Both the position numbers and the translations under genes were made by a program. From assembly GCF_001418225.1 (NCBI RefSeq), contig NZ_LIPT01000001.1, positions 62,001-126,000 of the forward strand: a DNA stretch of 64,000 bases, read 5' to 3'. The stretch comes from Pannonibacter indicus. Lineage in GTDB: Bacteria; Pseudomonadota; Alphaproteobacteria; Rhizobiales; Stappiaceae. Within the stretch, counting starts at the first letter, position 1. Each line of letters begins with the position of its first letter. This document shows, piece after piece, positions 35,127-43,259 of the stretch. The notes beneath the pieces are model-generated. The model did not search any database. It was not told the origin of the DNA and worked only from the letters and a program-made list of their open reading frames with translations.

Positions 35127-35142
35127 GGCAAAGGCCGTGCCA
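35127..35142 (-). promoter_or_regulatory. Sigma54-type promoter of flgE
   Basis: On the minus strand the sequence TGGCACGGCCTTTGCC matches TGGCACG-N4-TTGC exactly, with GG and GC in the required spacing; only the last W is C. The predicted start is near 35116, leaving a 40-base leader before the flgE ATG. The remaining 35143-35346 gap shows no further signal. Confidence 0.82.
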
Positions 35143-35346
35143 TTTCCAACCAGGATCATAAGCAACTGTTTTTGTTTCATATTTTTTCTGATCACTATTT
35201 CCGGAATAGAAAGTCACCGGAACTTTCCTGCCGGTGAGGGAAGAAACTGCCGGGCGCAACCGGCAATTCCGTCCCTGCCCGGCAAGGCTTGCATGGGGAC
35301 GGGCGCCCCCCTACTCTGCCCGCAAGAGTCAGTTTGCGAGGCACGC

Positions 35347-36192
35347 ATGCGCTTTGAGGGAACACGGGATTACATCGCCACGGACGACCTGCGGGTCGCG
35401 GTCAATGCGGCGGTGGCGCTGGAGCGGCCGCTGCTGGTGAAGGGGGAACCGGGTACGGGCAAGACCGTTCTCGCCCATGAAGTCGCCAGAGCTCTTGGTG
35501 CGCCGCTGCTGGAATGGCACGTCAAGTCCACCACCAAGGCGCAGCAAGGCCTTTATGAGTATGACGCCGTCTCCCGCCTGCGCGACAGCCAGCTGGGCGA
35601 TGAGCGGGTGCGCGACATCCGCAATTACATCCGCAAGGGTAAGCTCTGGGAAGCCTTCGAAAGCCCGGTGAAGCCGGTGCTGCTGATCGACGAGATCGAC
35701 AAGGCCGACATCGAGTTCCCCAATGATCTCCTGCAGGAGCTCGACCGGATGGAGTTCTTCGTCTACGAGACCGGCGAATTGGTAAAGGCCCGCCAGCGGC
35801 CCGTGGTGATCATCACCTCCAACAACGAGAAGGATCTGCCGGACGCCTTCCTGCGCCGCTGCTTCTTCCACTACATCCGCTTCCCGGACCGGGAGACCAT
35901 GGCGGAAATCGTTGCCGTGCATTTCCCTGGCCTCAAGGACAAGCTGCTGCGCGAGGCGCTGAACCTCTTCTATGACATCCGCGACGTGGCGGGCTTGAAG
36001 AAGAAGCCCTCGACCTCCGAGCTGATCGACTGGATCAAGCTGCTGCTCAACGAGGATATCGATGCTGACGCTCTGCGCGAGCGCGACCCGCGCAAGCTTG
36101 TCCCGCCGCTGCATGGCGCCCTGCTCAAGAACGAGCAGGACGTGCATCTGTTCGAGCGGCTGGCCTTCATGGCCCGGCGGGAGCAGCGCTGA
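35347..36192 (+). CDS. MoxR-type AAA+ ATPase
   Basis: MoxR-family ATPase, a chaperone-like enzyme that usually acts with a VWA protein on a cofactor-carrying or membrane target. The 281 residues have Walker A GEPGTGKT (33-40), Walker B PVLLIDEIDKADIEF (about 114-128), sensor 1 VVIITSNNEKDLPDAFLRRC, and the arginine-finger region. The frame is open to 35125, but the ATG at 35347 (MRFEGTRDYIATDDL) is the family start. The likely partner, a CoxE-type VWA protein, is at 41333 on the same strand, 5 kb away; in related genomes such pairs usually stand closer. Confidence 0.88.
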   Translation: MRFEGTRDYIATDDLRVAVNAAVALERPLLVKGEPGTGKTVLAHEVARALGAPLLEWHVKSTTKAQQGLYEYDAVSRLRDSQLGDERVRDIRNYIRKGKLWEAFESPVKPVLLIDEIDKADIEFPNDLLQELDRMEFFVYETGELVKARQRPVVIITSNNEKDLPDAFLRRCFFHYIRFPDRETMAEIVAVHFPGLKDKLLREALNLFYDIRDVAGLKKKPSTSELIDWIKLLLNEDIDADALRERDPRKLVPPLHGALLKNEQDVHLFERLAFMARREQR

Positions 36193-36193
36193 G

Positions 36194-36769
36194 ATGACCT
36201 TCAGGGCGGCTCTGACGAGATGGCACCGCGTGGCGGCAATTTCTGCCGCGCTGGCTTTTGGCTGCACCGCCGCCCTGCCTGCCTCTGCCCAGACCGCGGC
36301 ACCATCCGTGCAGAACGAATACGAAGCCGGGTGGATCAACGACGCTCAGGGCATGCGCCACTTCACCGGTTTCCGGTGCCCCAACGAAGTGGGCGGGCTG
36401 ACCCGTTCCAAGGTGATGCCCACCGTGAACAGCCGCGTCGCCAGCTGCATTTATGTGGACGAAACGGGTGGCATTCAAGTTGTGGTCAGCGCCTTTCAGC
36501 AAGGCACGGCACGGCGCGAGGCAGGCAAGTTCAAAACCGGGTATCAGGCGGCTGGCTACAAGGAGCTTGCGCTCTCCGGCATTGCCGCCAGCGGCATCAC
36601 CTTCACCACGGGCGGCAACCAGAACCGCATGCTGTGTGAAACCCTGTGGCCCATGTCCGGCAAAAATGCCGACTACACCGTCTGGATCCATTACTCCCTG
36701 CCCTTCCACGAGCAAGCCGTCGAGCCCGCCTTCAATGCGGTGGTGGAGATGCTGAAGGCGCAGAACTGA
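36194..36769 (+). CDS. Secreted hypothetical protein
   Basis: A 191-residue protein I do not recognise. A signal peptide with cleavage near ASAQ (about residue 33) suggests the periplasm. The mature part has two cysteines early (RCPNEVGG and ASCIYVDETGG) and one later (MLCETLWPM), and ends in an amphipathic helix AFNAVVEMLKAQN. The ATG at 36194 overlaps the moxR stop region by one base step (GAGATG), so it is probably co-transcribed with moxR. No known domain is obvious. Confidence 0.75.
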   Translation: MTFRAALTRWHRVAAISAALAFGCTAALPASAQTAAPSVQNEYEAGWINDAQGMRHFTGFRCPNEVGGLTRSKVMPTVNSRVASCIYVDETGGIQVVVSAFQQGTARREAGKFKTGYQAAGYKELALSGIAASGITFTTGGNQNRMLCETLWPMSGKNADYTVWIHYSLPFHEQAVEPAFNAVVEMLKAQN

Positions 36770-36836
36770 TTTCCTGCGTGCAACCACAGGGCTGCCTTGC
36801 CAGAGGGCGCCGCACCCCTCAGGATGGCTGCGGCAA

Positions 36837-37376
36837 ATGCCAACCGGAGACACGCCCTTGCCGCGACTGCTGCTTCTGCGCCATGCCAAATCTGACTGGA
36901 GCACATCGGGGCTTCATGATCATGACCGCCCGCTCAATGCGCGGGGCGAGGATGCCGCACGGCGGATGGCGCGCTGGATTGCGGAGGAAGGCCTCAAGCC
37001 GGATCTCATTCTCTGCTCCACCGCCCTGCGCACCCGCATGACGCTGGCCGCATTGCTGCCCGTACTAGGCCACGAGATGGAAATCCGCCTGACGCGGCGC
37101 ATCTATGAGGCCAGCGAGAGCGATTACATCAGCTTCCTGCGGGATGAGGGCGGCGAGGCGGAAACCCTGATGCTGATCGCCCACAATCCGGCCACCCATG
37201 ACACGGTCCGCGAGCTGGCCATTCCCGGCTCCGGCGTTGGCTGGACGGCACTGGAAACCAAGTTCCCGACCGGCGCCCTCGCGGTGCTGGAAAGCCCTTC
37301 CCCCTCCTGGTCCGGGCTGCTGCCGCTGAGCTGCACGCTGCAGCATTTCATCCAGCCGCGCCTTCTGCCGGAGTGA
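36837..37376 (+). CDS. SixA-like phosphohistidine phosphatase
   Basis: Histidine phosphatase superfamily member. The 179-residue product begins with the RHG-type motif LLLLRHAKSDWS (nucleophile His16), followed by DRPLNARGEDAARRMARWI, LCSTALRTRMT (second Arg), and the late IAHNPATHD with the second catalytic His. This spacing matches SixA, which dephosphorylates Hpt domains. Targets here are unknown; an Hpt protein is encoded 8 kb away. 69 bases separate it from ycjX. Confidence 0.87.
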   Translation: MPTGDTPLPRLLLLRHAKSDWSTSGLHDHDRPLNARGEDAARRMARWIAEEGLKPDLILCSTALRTRMTLAALLPVLGHEMEIRLTRRIYEASESDYISFLRDEGGEAETLMLIAHNPATHDTVRELAIPGSGVGWTALETKFPTGALAVLESPSPSWSGLLPLSCTLQHFIQPRLLPE

Positions 37377-37445
37377 TCCGCTCTCCGGCGCATTTGCGCA
37401 AGGGATCCGGCCTTCCCATATGAAAGCCGGAGACACAGGACAGAC

Positions 37446-38969
37446 ATGAAACTCTCTTCCCTTGCCGATGAGGCGCTGCTGGCGCTGGAGAACCTGGCCG
37501 AAAGCGCATCCGGTCTTGGCGTGCCCACCTTGCGGCTGGGCGTCACCGGCCTTGCGCGGGCCGGCAAGACCGTGTTCATCACCGCCCTCGTCCATAATCT
37601 GCTGCATGGCGGGCGCCTGCCGCTGTTCGATGCCGCTGCCGGGCGGCGCATCACGCGCGTGTCGCTGCAGCCGCAGCCGGACGATGCCGTGCCGCGCTTC
37701 GACTACGAGGCGCATGTGGACGCACTGGTGAAGGAGCGGATCTGGCCCCAGTCCACCCGGCAGGTGTCGGAACTGCGGCTCACCATCGAATATGAATCGG
37801 CCTCCCTCCTCACCCGCAAGCTCGGGCGCGGCAAGCTGCATCTCGACATCATCGACTATCCCGGAGAATGGCTGCTGGACCTGCCGCTGCTCACAAAGGA
37901 CTACCGCCAGTTCAGTGCCGAAGCGATGACGCTGGCCCGCTCGCCCGCGCGTGCGTCCTTGGCCTTGCCTTATCTCTCGGAGCTGGCACGGCACGACCCG
38001 GCAGCCCCTGAAAGCGAAGCGGATGCGCGGGCGCTGGCCAGGGCCTTTACCGCCTATCTCGCCGGTTGCCGGGCAGAAGAACACGCCCTCTCCATGCTGC
38101 CGCCGGGCCGCTTCCTGATGCCGGGCGATCTTGACGGCTCACCCGCCCTCACCTTCGCCCCGCTGGCCCTGCCGGAGAGCGGCACAGCACCCGCAGGCTC
38201 GCTGTGGGCCATGATGGAACGCCGCTACGAGGCCTACCGCAAGCATGTGGTGCGGCCCTTCTTCCGCGAGCACTTCGCCCGGCTCGACCGGCAGATCGTG
38301 CTGGTGGATGCGCTGCAGGCACTGAACGCCGGACCTGACGCCCTGCGCGATCTGGAGACGGCACTGGGGCAGGTGCTCACCTCTTTCCGTCCTGGCAAGG
38401 CAAGCTGGCTGGCCTCGATCCTCACCCGCCGGATCGACCGCATCCTCTTTGCCGCCACCAAGGCCGACCACCTGCACCGGGACGATCACGACCGGCTGGA
38501 AGCCATCCTGAAACGGCTGGTGACGCGGGGCATCAAGCATGCCGAATTCAGTGGCGCCGAGGTGGATGTGCTGGCACTCGCCGCCGTCCGTGCGACCCGC
38601 GAAGCCACCGTGCGCCATGCAGGCGAAGAGCTTCCGGCCATCCTTGGCACGCCGCTTCCGGGCGAGCACGTCAACGGCGACAGCTTCGATGGAAAAACCG
38701 AAATCGCCATGTTTCCCGGTGACTTACCATCAGATCCGGAATCACTTTTCCAATCGCTTGAATCAAATTCTGCGAGAGTTCAGAGCCTTGAATCTGAATC
38801 AGAACGTGAAGCACATGCACGCCTTGATTCTTCACACGAAGACGGCCTGCGCTTCGTGCGCTTCCGCCCGCCGCATCTGGAGCGGACCGCCGAAGGGCTG
38901 ACGCTGTCCCTGCCCCACATCCGGCTGGACCGGGCGCTCAACTTCCTGATCGGAGACCGCATCGCATGA
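37446..38969 (+). CDS. ycjX: YcjX-type GTP-binding protein with in-frame GAATC repeat
   Basis: DUF463 family P-loop protein linked to stress responses (phage-shock partner in E. coli). The 507 residues carry the P-loop GLARAGKT (35-42), IIDYPGEWLLDLPLL (about 138-152, Walker B), and AATKADHL (about 336-343), the guanine-recognition-like site. Residues about 427-463 (DPESLFQSLESNSARVQSLE onward) are Ser/Glu-rich and lower in GC; they correspond to the 21-base GAATC repeat block and look like an inserted, tolerated linker before the C-terminal HEDGLRFVRFRPP. It overlaps ycjF by four bases. Confidence 0.88.
   Translation: MKLSSLADEALLALENLAESASGLGVPTLRLGVTGLARAGKTVFITALVHNLLHGGRLPLFDAAAGRRITRVSLQPQPDDAVPRFDYEAHVDALVKERIWPQSTRQVSELRLTIEYESASLLTRKLGRGKLHLDIIDYPGEWLLDLPLLTKDYRQFSAEAMTLARSPARASLALPYLSELARHDPAAPESEADARALARAFTAYLAGCRAEEHALSMLPPGRFLMPGDLDGSPALTFAPLALPESGTAPAGSLWAMMERRYEAYRKHVVRPFFREHFARLDRQIVLVDALQALNAGPDALRDLETALGQVLTSFRPGKASWLASILTRRIDRILFAATKADHLHRDDHDRLEAILKRLVTRGIKHAEFSGAEVDVLALAAVRATREATVRHAGEELPAILGTPLPGEHVNGDSFDGKTEIAMFPGDLPSDPESLFQSLESNSARVQSLESESEREAHARLDSSHEDGLRFVRFRPPHLERTAEGLTLSLPHIRLDRALNFLIGDRIA
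38739..38830. repeat. GAATC repeat (copy 2), in frame inside ycjX
   Basis: GANTC occurs at 38739, 38760, 38790, 38796 and 38826, five times in 92 bases. The first two are 21 bases apart, as in the copy at 8971-9034, and both copies start TCCGGAATCA and contain CTTGAATCAA. As 21 is a multiple of three, the repeat keeps the reading frame. Confidence 0.7.
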
Positions 38970-40003
38970 GCGAGGAGACCCGCAAGCCCCGCCGCCCCAC
39001 GGCCTTCCGCCTTGATGACGAGCGGGTGCGCTTTGACGACGGTTCGCTCGGCGCGCCCTTGCGCAACGAAGCGCGCATCGTGCCCAGCGGTGAGCCGGAG
39101 GAAGATGCCCTTCTGCCCGCCGAACCACGCTCCGCCCCCTTGCGCTTTGGCCGCTGGCTGGCGGGTGGCCTTCTCGGCCTTGCCATGCTGGCCCTCGGCC
39201 TCTCGGTGGATGCGCTGATCCGTGACCTCTTCGCGCGCACGGACTGGCTGGGCTGGATGGGCCTTGCCCTCACCGTGCTGGCTTTTCTCGGTTTCCTCGG
39301 ACTGGCGGTACGGGAGGTCTTCGGCCTGATGCGCCTGTCCCGCATCACCCACCTGCGGCAGGCGCTGGCGGACGCAGCAGAGGCAGATGACGCCAAGGCT
39401 GCCCGCGCCGCGCTGACGGATCTGATCGAACTCTACAAGGATAGGCCGGAGACAGCCCGTGGCCGCGCCGCCCTGAAGGCGCATATGGCCGAAGTCATTG
39501 ACGGGCGCGACCTGGTGGTGCTGGCCGAACGCGAGATCCTGGCCCCGCTGGATGCCGCTGCACGACGCATCGTCAGCGACAGCGCCAAGCGCGTCTCCGT
39601 CATCACCGCCGTCAGCCCGCGGGCCGCGCTTGATCTGGTGGTCGTGCTGTCGGAAAACATCCGCATCATCCGCCGTCTCTCGGCGCTTTATGGCGGGCGT
39701 CCGGGCACGGCCGGTTTCCTGCGCCTTGCCCGGCAGGTGGGTGCACATCTGGCCGTCACCGGCGGCATGGCGGCGGGCGACAGCCTCGTCTCGCAGGTGC
39801 TCGGACATGGCCTTGCCGCCAAGCTCTCGGCACGGCTGGGCGAAGGCGTCATCAACGGCCTGCTGACCGCCCGCATCGGCGTTGCGGCAACGGATGTTTG
39901 CCGCCCCGCCCCCTTCATCGGCCAGCGCGGCCCGCGCATTTCCGATTTCCTGTCCGAACTGACCCGCAGCAGCGCGGACCTGAAGGACGGCAAGGCGGAA
40001 TGA
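38966..40003 (+). CDS. ycjF: YcjF-type membrane protein (TIGR01620/DUF697 family)
   Basis: Inner-membrane partner of YcjX. The 345 residues have a hydrophilic head, two membrane helices (about 70-92 and 99-122, LAGGLLGLAMLALGLSVDAL and LGLALTVLAFLGF-like), and the C-terminal DUF697 domain with RISVITAVSPRAALDLVVVL-like sequence and GLLTARIGVAATDVCRPAPF. The ATGA overlap with ycjX and identical order in E. coli support a common complex. Function remains undefined in the family. Confidence 0.88.
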   Translation: MSEETRKPRRPTAFRLDDERVRFDDGSLGAPLRNEARIVPSGEPEEDALLPAEPRSAPLRFGRWLAGGLLGLAMLALGLSVDALIRDLFARTDWLGWMGLALTVLAFLGFLGLAVREVFGLMRLSRITHLRQALADAAEADDAKAARAALTDLIELYKDRPETARGRAALKAHMAEVIDGRDLVVLAEREILAPLDAAARRIVSDSAKRVSVITAVSPRAALDLVVVLSENIRIIRRLSALYGGRPGTAGFLRLARQVGAHLAVTGGMAAGDSLVSQVLGHGLAAKLSARLGEGVINGLLTARIGVAATDVCRPAPFIGQRGPRISDFLSELTRSSADLKDGKAE

Positions 40004-40045
40004 CCGGTTTCGCAACCTGCCTCTGAACGGCCTTGCGCTTTTCCC

Positions 40046-40059
40046 TTGATCCCGGTCAA
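40046..40059 (+). promoter_or_regulatory. FNR/FixK-type box before ppk2
   Basis: TTGATCCCGGTCAA is a perfect TTGA-N6-TCAA palindrome, 59 bases upstream of the ppk2 start, a usual distance for an activating FNR or FixK site. The same kind of box stands before the universal stress gene at 43053-43066. Confidence 0.68.
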
Positions 40060-40118
40060 GGCAGCACTTGATGTTTCTGTTAGCCTGCATCGGTTGAAAT
40101 GGCTGAGGAGGCAAGCCC

Positions 40119-41222
40119 ATGGACGATCGCACTGTAACCCGCAAGCCGCGCGGCACCCGCCCGGCACCTGCCGCGGATGCAGTTCTCCCGGTGACTGCAG
40201 ACAGTGCTGAGGCCGAGGCAACGCCTTCCGGCGTTGCAGAGACACCGGCAGAAGCGGTGACGGCACCGCAGCCGGGCACCGAGCCTGTGGCAGCACCCGA
40301 AGCTGCCCTTGAACCGGCCATCGCCCCCGTTGCCGCAGCCCCGCGCAAGACGCTCGCCGAAATGCGCCATGATCCTGCGGCCATTCATGAGCTGTTTGAA
40401 AGTGGCAAATACCCCTACGCCACACCGATGCGCCGCGCCCCTTACGAGCAGCGCAAGGCAAAGCTTCAGGCCGAACTGCTGAAGGCGCAGCGCTGGATCA
40501 AGGAAACCGGCCAGCGTGTCGTCATCCTGTTCGAGGGCCGCGACGCTGCCGGCAAGGGCGGCACGATCAAGCGCTTCATGGAACACTTGAACCCGCGCGG
40601 CGCCACCGTCGTTGCCCTGCAGAAGCCGACCGAGCAGGAGGCCTCGCAATGGTATTTCCAGCGCTACATCAATCACTTGCCCTCCGGCGGTGAAATGGTT
40701 CTGTTCGACCGCTCCTGGTACAACCGTGCGGGCGTTGAACGCGTCATGGGCTTTTGCAGCGCCAGCCAGTATCTGGAATTCATGCGCCAGTGCCCGGAGA
40801 TCGAGCGCATGATGGTGCGCGACGGCATCCGCCTGTTCAAATACTGGTTCTCCGTCAGCCGCGAAGAACAGCGCCGCCGCTTCATGGAGCGCCAGACCGA
40901 TCCGCTGAAACAGTGGAAGCTCTCCCCCATCGACATTGCCTCGCTCGACAAGTGGGACGACTACACCGAGGCCAAGGAGGCGATGTTCTTCTACACCGAC
41001 ACCGCCGATGCGCCTTGGACCATCGTCAAGTCAGACGACAAGAAACGCGCCCGGCTGAATTGCATGGAGCATTTCCTCCACTCCCTACCCTATCCGGACA
41101 AGGACATCCACCTCGTTGGCGTGCCTGACCCGCTGATCGTCGGCGCCGCCCATCACGTCATCAGCCATGACACACACATTCTCGGCAAGGCATTGCACCC
41201 GGAGATGAAGCCGGCCGGATAA
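40119..41222 (+). CDS. ppk2: Polyphosphate kinase 2
   Basis: Transfers phosphate between polyphosphate and nucleotides. The 367 residues start with an Ala/Pro-rich extension of about 75 residues, then the PPK2 domain: Walker A FEGRDAAGKGGTIK (from residue 138), EQEASQWYFQRYINHLPSGG, Walker B VLFDRSWYNRAGVERVMGFC, and the lid region REEQRRRFMERQTDPLKQWK, ending in GAAHHVISHDTHILGKALHP. It looks like a single-domain PPK2; class I is likely. An FNR/FixK-type box is 59 bases upstream. A copy of the dispersed repeat follows the stop. Confidence 0.93.
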   Translation: MDDRTVTRKPRGTRPAPAADAVLPVTADSAEAEATPSGVAETPAEAVTAPQPGTEPVAAPEAALEPAIAPVAAAPRKTLAEMRHDPAAIHELFESGKYPYATPMRRAPYEQRKAKLQAELLKAQRWIKETGQRVVILFEGRDAAGKGGTIKRFMEHLNPRGATVVALQKPTEQEASQWYFQRYINHLPSGGEMVLFDRSWYNRAGVERVMGFCSASQYLEFMRQCPEIERMMVRDGIRLFKYWFSVSREEQRRRFMERQTDPLKQWKLSPIDIASLDKWDDYTEAKEAMFFYTDTADAPWTIVKSDDKKRARLNCMEHFLHSLPYPDKDIHLVGVPDPLIVGAAHHVISHDTHILGKALHPEMKPAG

Positions 41223-41225
41223 TGC

Positions 41226-41284
41226 CAAGGCTTTCGATGCTGACACATCGTGCCTGGAAATTGCTCAAGCGCCGCACGGGCTAT
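41226..41284. repeat. Dispersed intergenic repeat, copy B
   Basis: Starts CAAGGCTTTCGATGCTGACA three bases after the ppk2 stop and keeps the blocks CATC, GCCTGGAAATTGCTCAAGC and GCCGCACGGGCT in register with copies A and C. The end hairpin of A and C is not conserved here. It lies between two co-directional genes. Confidence 0.7.
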
Positions 41285-41332
41285 GCCAAAAGCAATCTCG
41301 ACAGGCGTGATGGAGGGGCCTAACCTCCCGCC

Positions 41333-42508
41333 ATGTTCATCACGTTCTTCTCTGAGCTGAAATGCGCCGGGGTGCCGGTTTCCTTGCGGGAATATCTCGA
41401 CCTGATGCGCGCGCTGGAGCTGGATCTGGCCGGGCGGCGGGTGGAGGATTTCTATTATCTCGCCCGCGCTGCGCTGGTGAAGGACGAGAGCAATCTCGAC
41501 CGCTTCGACCGGATCTTCTCCCAGGTCTTCAAGGGCCTCGACCTCCTCTCCGATGCACCGCAGGCGGAGATTCCCGAGGAATGGCTGCGCAAGCTCGCCG
41601 AAAAGCACCTCACCGAAGAGGAAAAGGCGCTGATCGAAAGCCTTGGCGGCTTCGACAAGCTGATGGAAACGCTGAAGCAGCGGCTGGAAGAGCAGAAGGA
41701 GCGCCATCAGGGCGGCAACAAGTGGATCGGCACGGCCGGCACCTCCCCCTTCGGCGCCTATGGCTACAATCCGGAAGGCATCCGCATCGGCCAGGCCGAG
41801 AGCCGCCACCGGCGCGCCGTCAAGGTCTGGGACAAGCGCGAGTTCAAGGACCTCGACGATACGGTTGAACTGGGCACCCGCAACATCAAGGTGGCGCTGA
41901 AACGCCTGCGCCGCTTCGCCCGCACGGGCGCGGCCGACGAGCTGGATCTCGACGGCACCATCCGCGCCACCGCCCACAAGGGCCTGCTCGACGTGAAGAT
42001 GCGGCCCGAACGGCGCAACGCGGTGAAGGTGCTGCTGTTCTTCGACATCGGAGGCTCGATGGACGACCACATCCGCGTCTGCGAGGAACTGTTTTCCGCT
42101 GCCCGGTCAGAATTCAAGGTGATGGAGCATTTCTACTTCCACAATTGCCTCTATGAGCATGTGTGGAAGGAAAACCGCCGCCGCCATTCCGAACGTATGT
42201 CCACCATGGACGTGCTGCACAAGTACCCGGCAGACTACAAGGTGATCTTCGTCGGCGATGCCTCGATGAGCCCCTATGAAATCGCCTATCCGGGCGGGTC
42301 GGTGGAGCACTGGAACGAAGAGGCCGGCGCCGTCTGGATGCAGCGGATCACCAGCCTCTACAGCCGCGCCGCATGGCTCAACCCGGTGCCGGAAGCCCAC
42401 TGGGACTACACCCATTCCATCCGCATGATGCGCGAACTGATGGGCGGGCGCATGTATCCCATGACCCTCGAAGGCCTGACGGATGCCACGCGCGATCTGG
42501 CGCGGTAG
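41333..42508 (+). CDS. VWA-domain (CoxE-like) protein
   Basis: Likely partner of the MoxR ATPase at 35347. The 391 residues have an N-terminal helical CoxE-type region (MFITFFSELKCAGVPVSLRE, DFYYLARAALVKDESNLDRF) and a VWA domain from about 230, with the metal-site-like motif DIGGSMDDH starting at Asp238 (canonical is DxSxS, so one Ser is Gly), then VIFVGDASMSPYEIAYPGGS. The tail AYPGGSVEHWNEEAGAVWMQ is typical of this family. It is separated from moxR by five genes and a repeat. Confidence 0.87.
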   Translation: MFITFFSELKCAGVPVSLREYLDLMRALELDLAGRRVEDFYYLARAALVKDESNLDRFDRIFSQVFKGLDLLSDAPQAEIPEEWLRKLAEKHLTEEEKALIESLGGFDKLMETLKQRLEEQKERHQGGNKWIGTAGTSPFGAYGYNPEGIRIGQAESRHRRAVKVWDKREFKDLDDTVELGTRNIKVALKRLRRFARTGAADELDLDGTIRATAHKGLLDVKMRPERRNAVKVLLFFDIGGSMDDHIRVCEELFSAARSEFKVMEHFYFHNCLYEHVWKENRRRHSERMSTMDVLHKYPADYKVIFVGDASMSPYEIAYPGGSVEHWNEEAGAVWMQRITSLYSRAAWLNPVPEAHWDYTHSIRMMRELMGGRMYPMTLEGLTDATRDLAR

Positions 42509-42555
42509 GGACGCCTTCCGGCAGATCCGGAAAACGCCCCATCACGGCTGAAACC

Positions 42556-42987
42556 TCACTTCTCCGGACGCAGCACCAGCACCGAGCAGGGAGCGTGGCG
42601 AACCACATGAGCGGCGTTGGAGCCGATGAGATAGGTGGCAAGGCCCGGGCGGTGGGATTCCATCACGATGAGGCCCGCCTTGATGAAGCGCGCTTCCTCG
42701 ATGATCTCGTGGTAGACGCTGCCGCTGCGCACGACGCCCGAGACGCGCCCGTCCGCCAGCCCCATGCCCTTGGCCAGATCCTCCAGCATGGCACGGGTTT
42801 CGCCCATGGCCTTGCTTTCGAAATCTTCCGGCAGATAGCTGGCAATGAACCCCTGCGTCTGCGCCAGAACCGCGACGAGACGGACCTTGCTGCCATAGTC
42901 ATTGGCAAAGCGTGCCGCAGCCTCCAGGGCCGGGGCGGAAAACTTCGGTTCAGCCGGATCCACCGGGACCAGAATGGTGTCGAACAT
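42556..42987 (-). CDS. Universal stress protein (UspA family)
   Basis: Cytoplasmic UspA-like nucleotide-binding protein. The 143 residues show MFDTILVPVDPAEPKFSAPA, the helix ALEAAARFANDYGSKV, and the ATP-type signature near the end: LIVMESHRPGLATYLIGSNA and the final APCSVLVLRP. The ATG at 42987 follows GAGGAGA; an upstream ATG at 43020 gives only a non-conserved extension. A TTGA-N6-TCAA box lies 66 bases upstream, fitting an oxygen-regulated stress gene. Confidence 0.9.
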   Translation of the reverse strand: MFDTILVPVDPAEPKFSAPALEAAARFANDYGSKVRLVAVLAQTQGFIASYLPEDFESKAMGETRAMLEDLAKGMGLADGRVSGVVRSGSVYHEIIEEARFIKAGLIVMESHRPGLATYLIGSNAAHVVRHAPCSVLVLRPEK

Positions 42988-43052
42988 GGCACGTCTCCTC
43001 TTCGCGTATCGTTGAGCCAAGAGAAGCTTGCCTCCCGGCCCGGCTTCCTGCG

Positions 43053-43066
43053 TTGAGAAAGATCAA
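43053..43066 (-). promoter_or_regulatory. FNR/FixK-type box before the universal stress gene
   Basis: TTGAGAAAGATCAA reads TTGA-N6-TCAA, 66 bases upstream of the 42987 start codon. It also lies 194 bases upstream of the divergent MFS gene, but the distance suits the stress gene better. Confidence 0.65.
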
Positions 43067-43259
43067 GAATTTTTACGGCTTTTCGATGAAATGCTGCCCG
43101 CAGACGGCCAAACCGGGCAAGCCAGCTTATTTTGCTGAATACATGGTTCCAGCCTTTGCTGACCTTGCGCAGAAGCGCCGGATCTGTGCCTTGTAAGAGC
43201 CACTGTCGCGCCGTTGAAGACGGGCGCAAGATATCCTTCCCCTTCTGGCATGGCCGATC

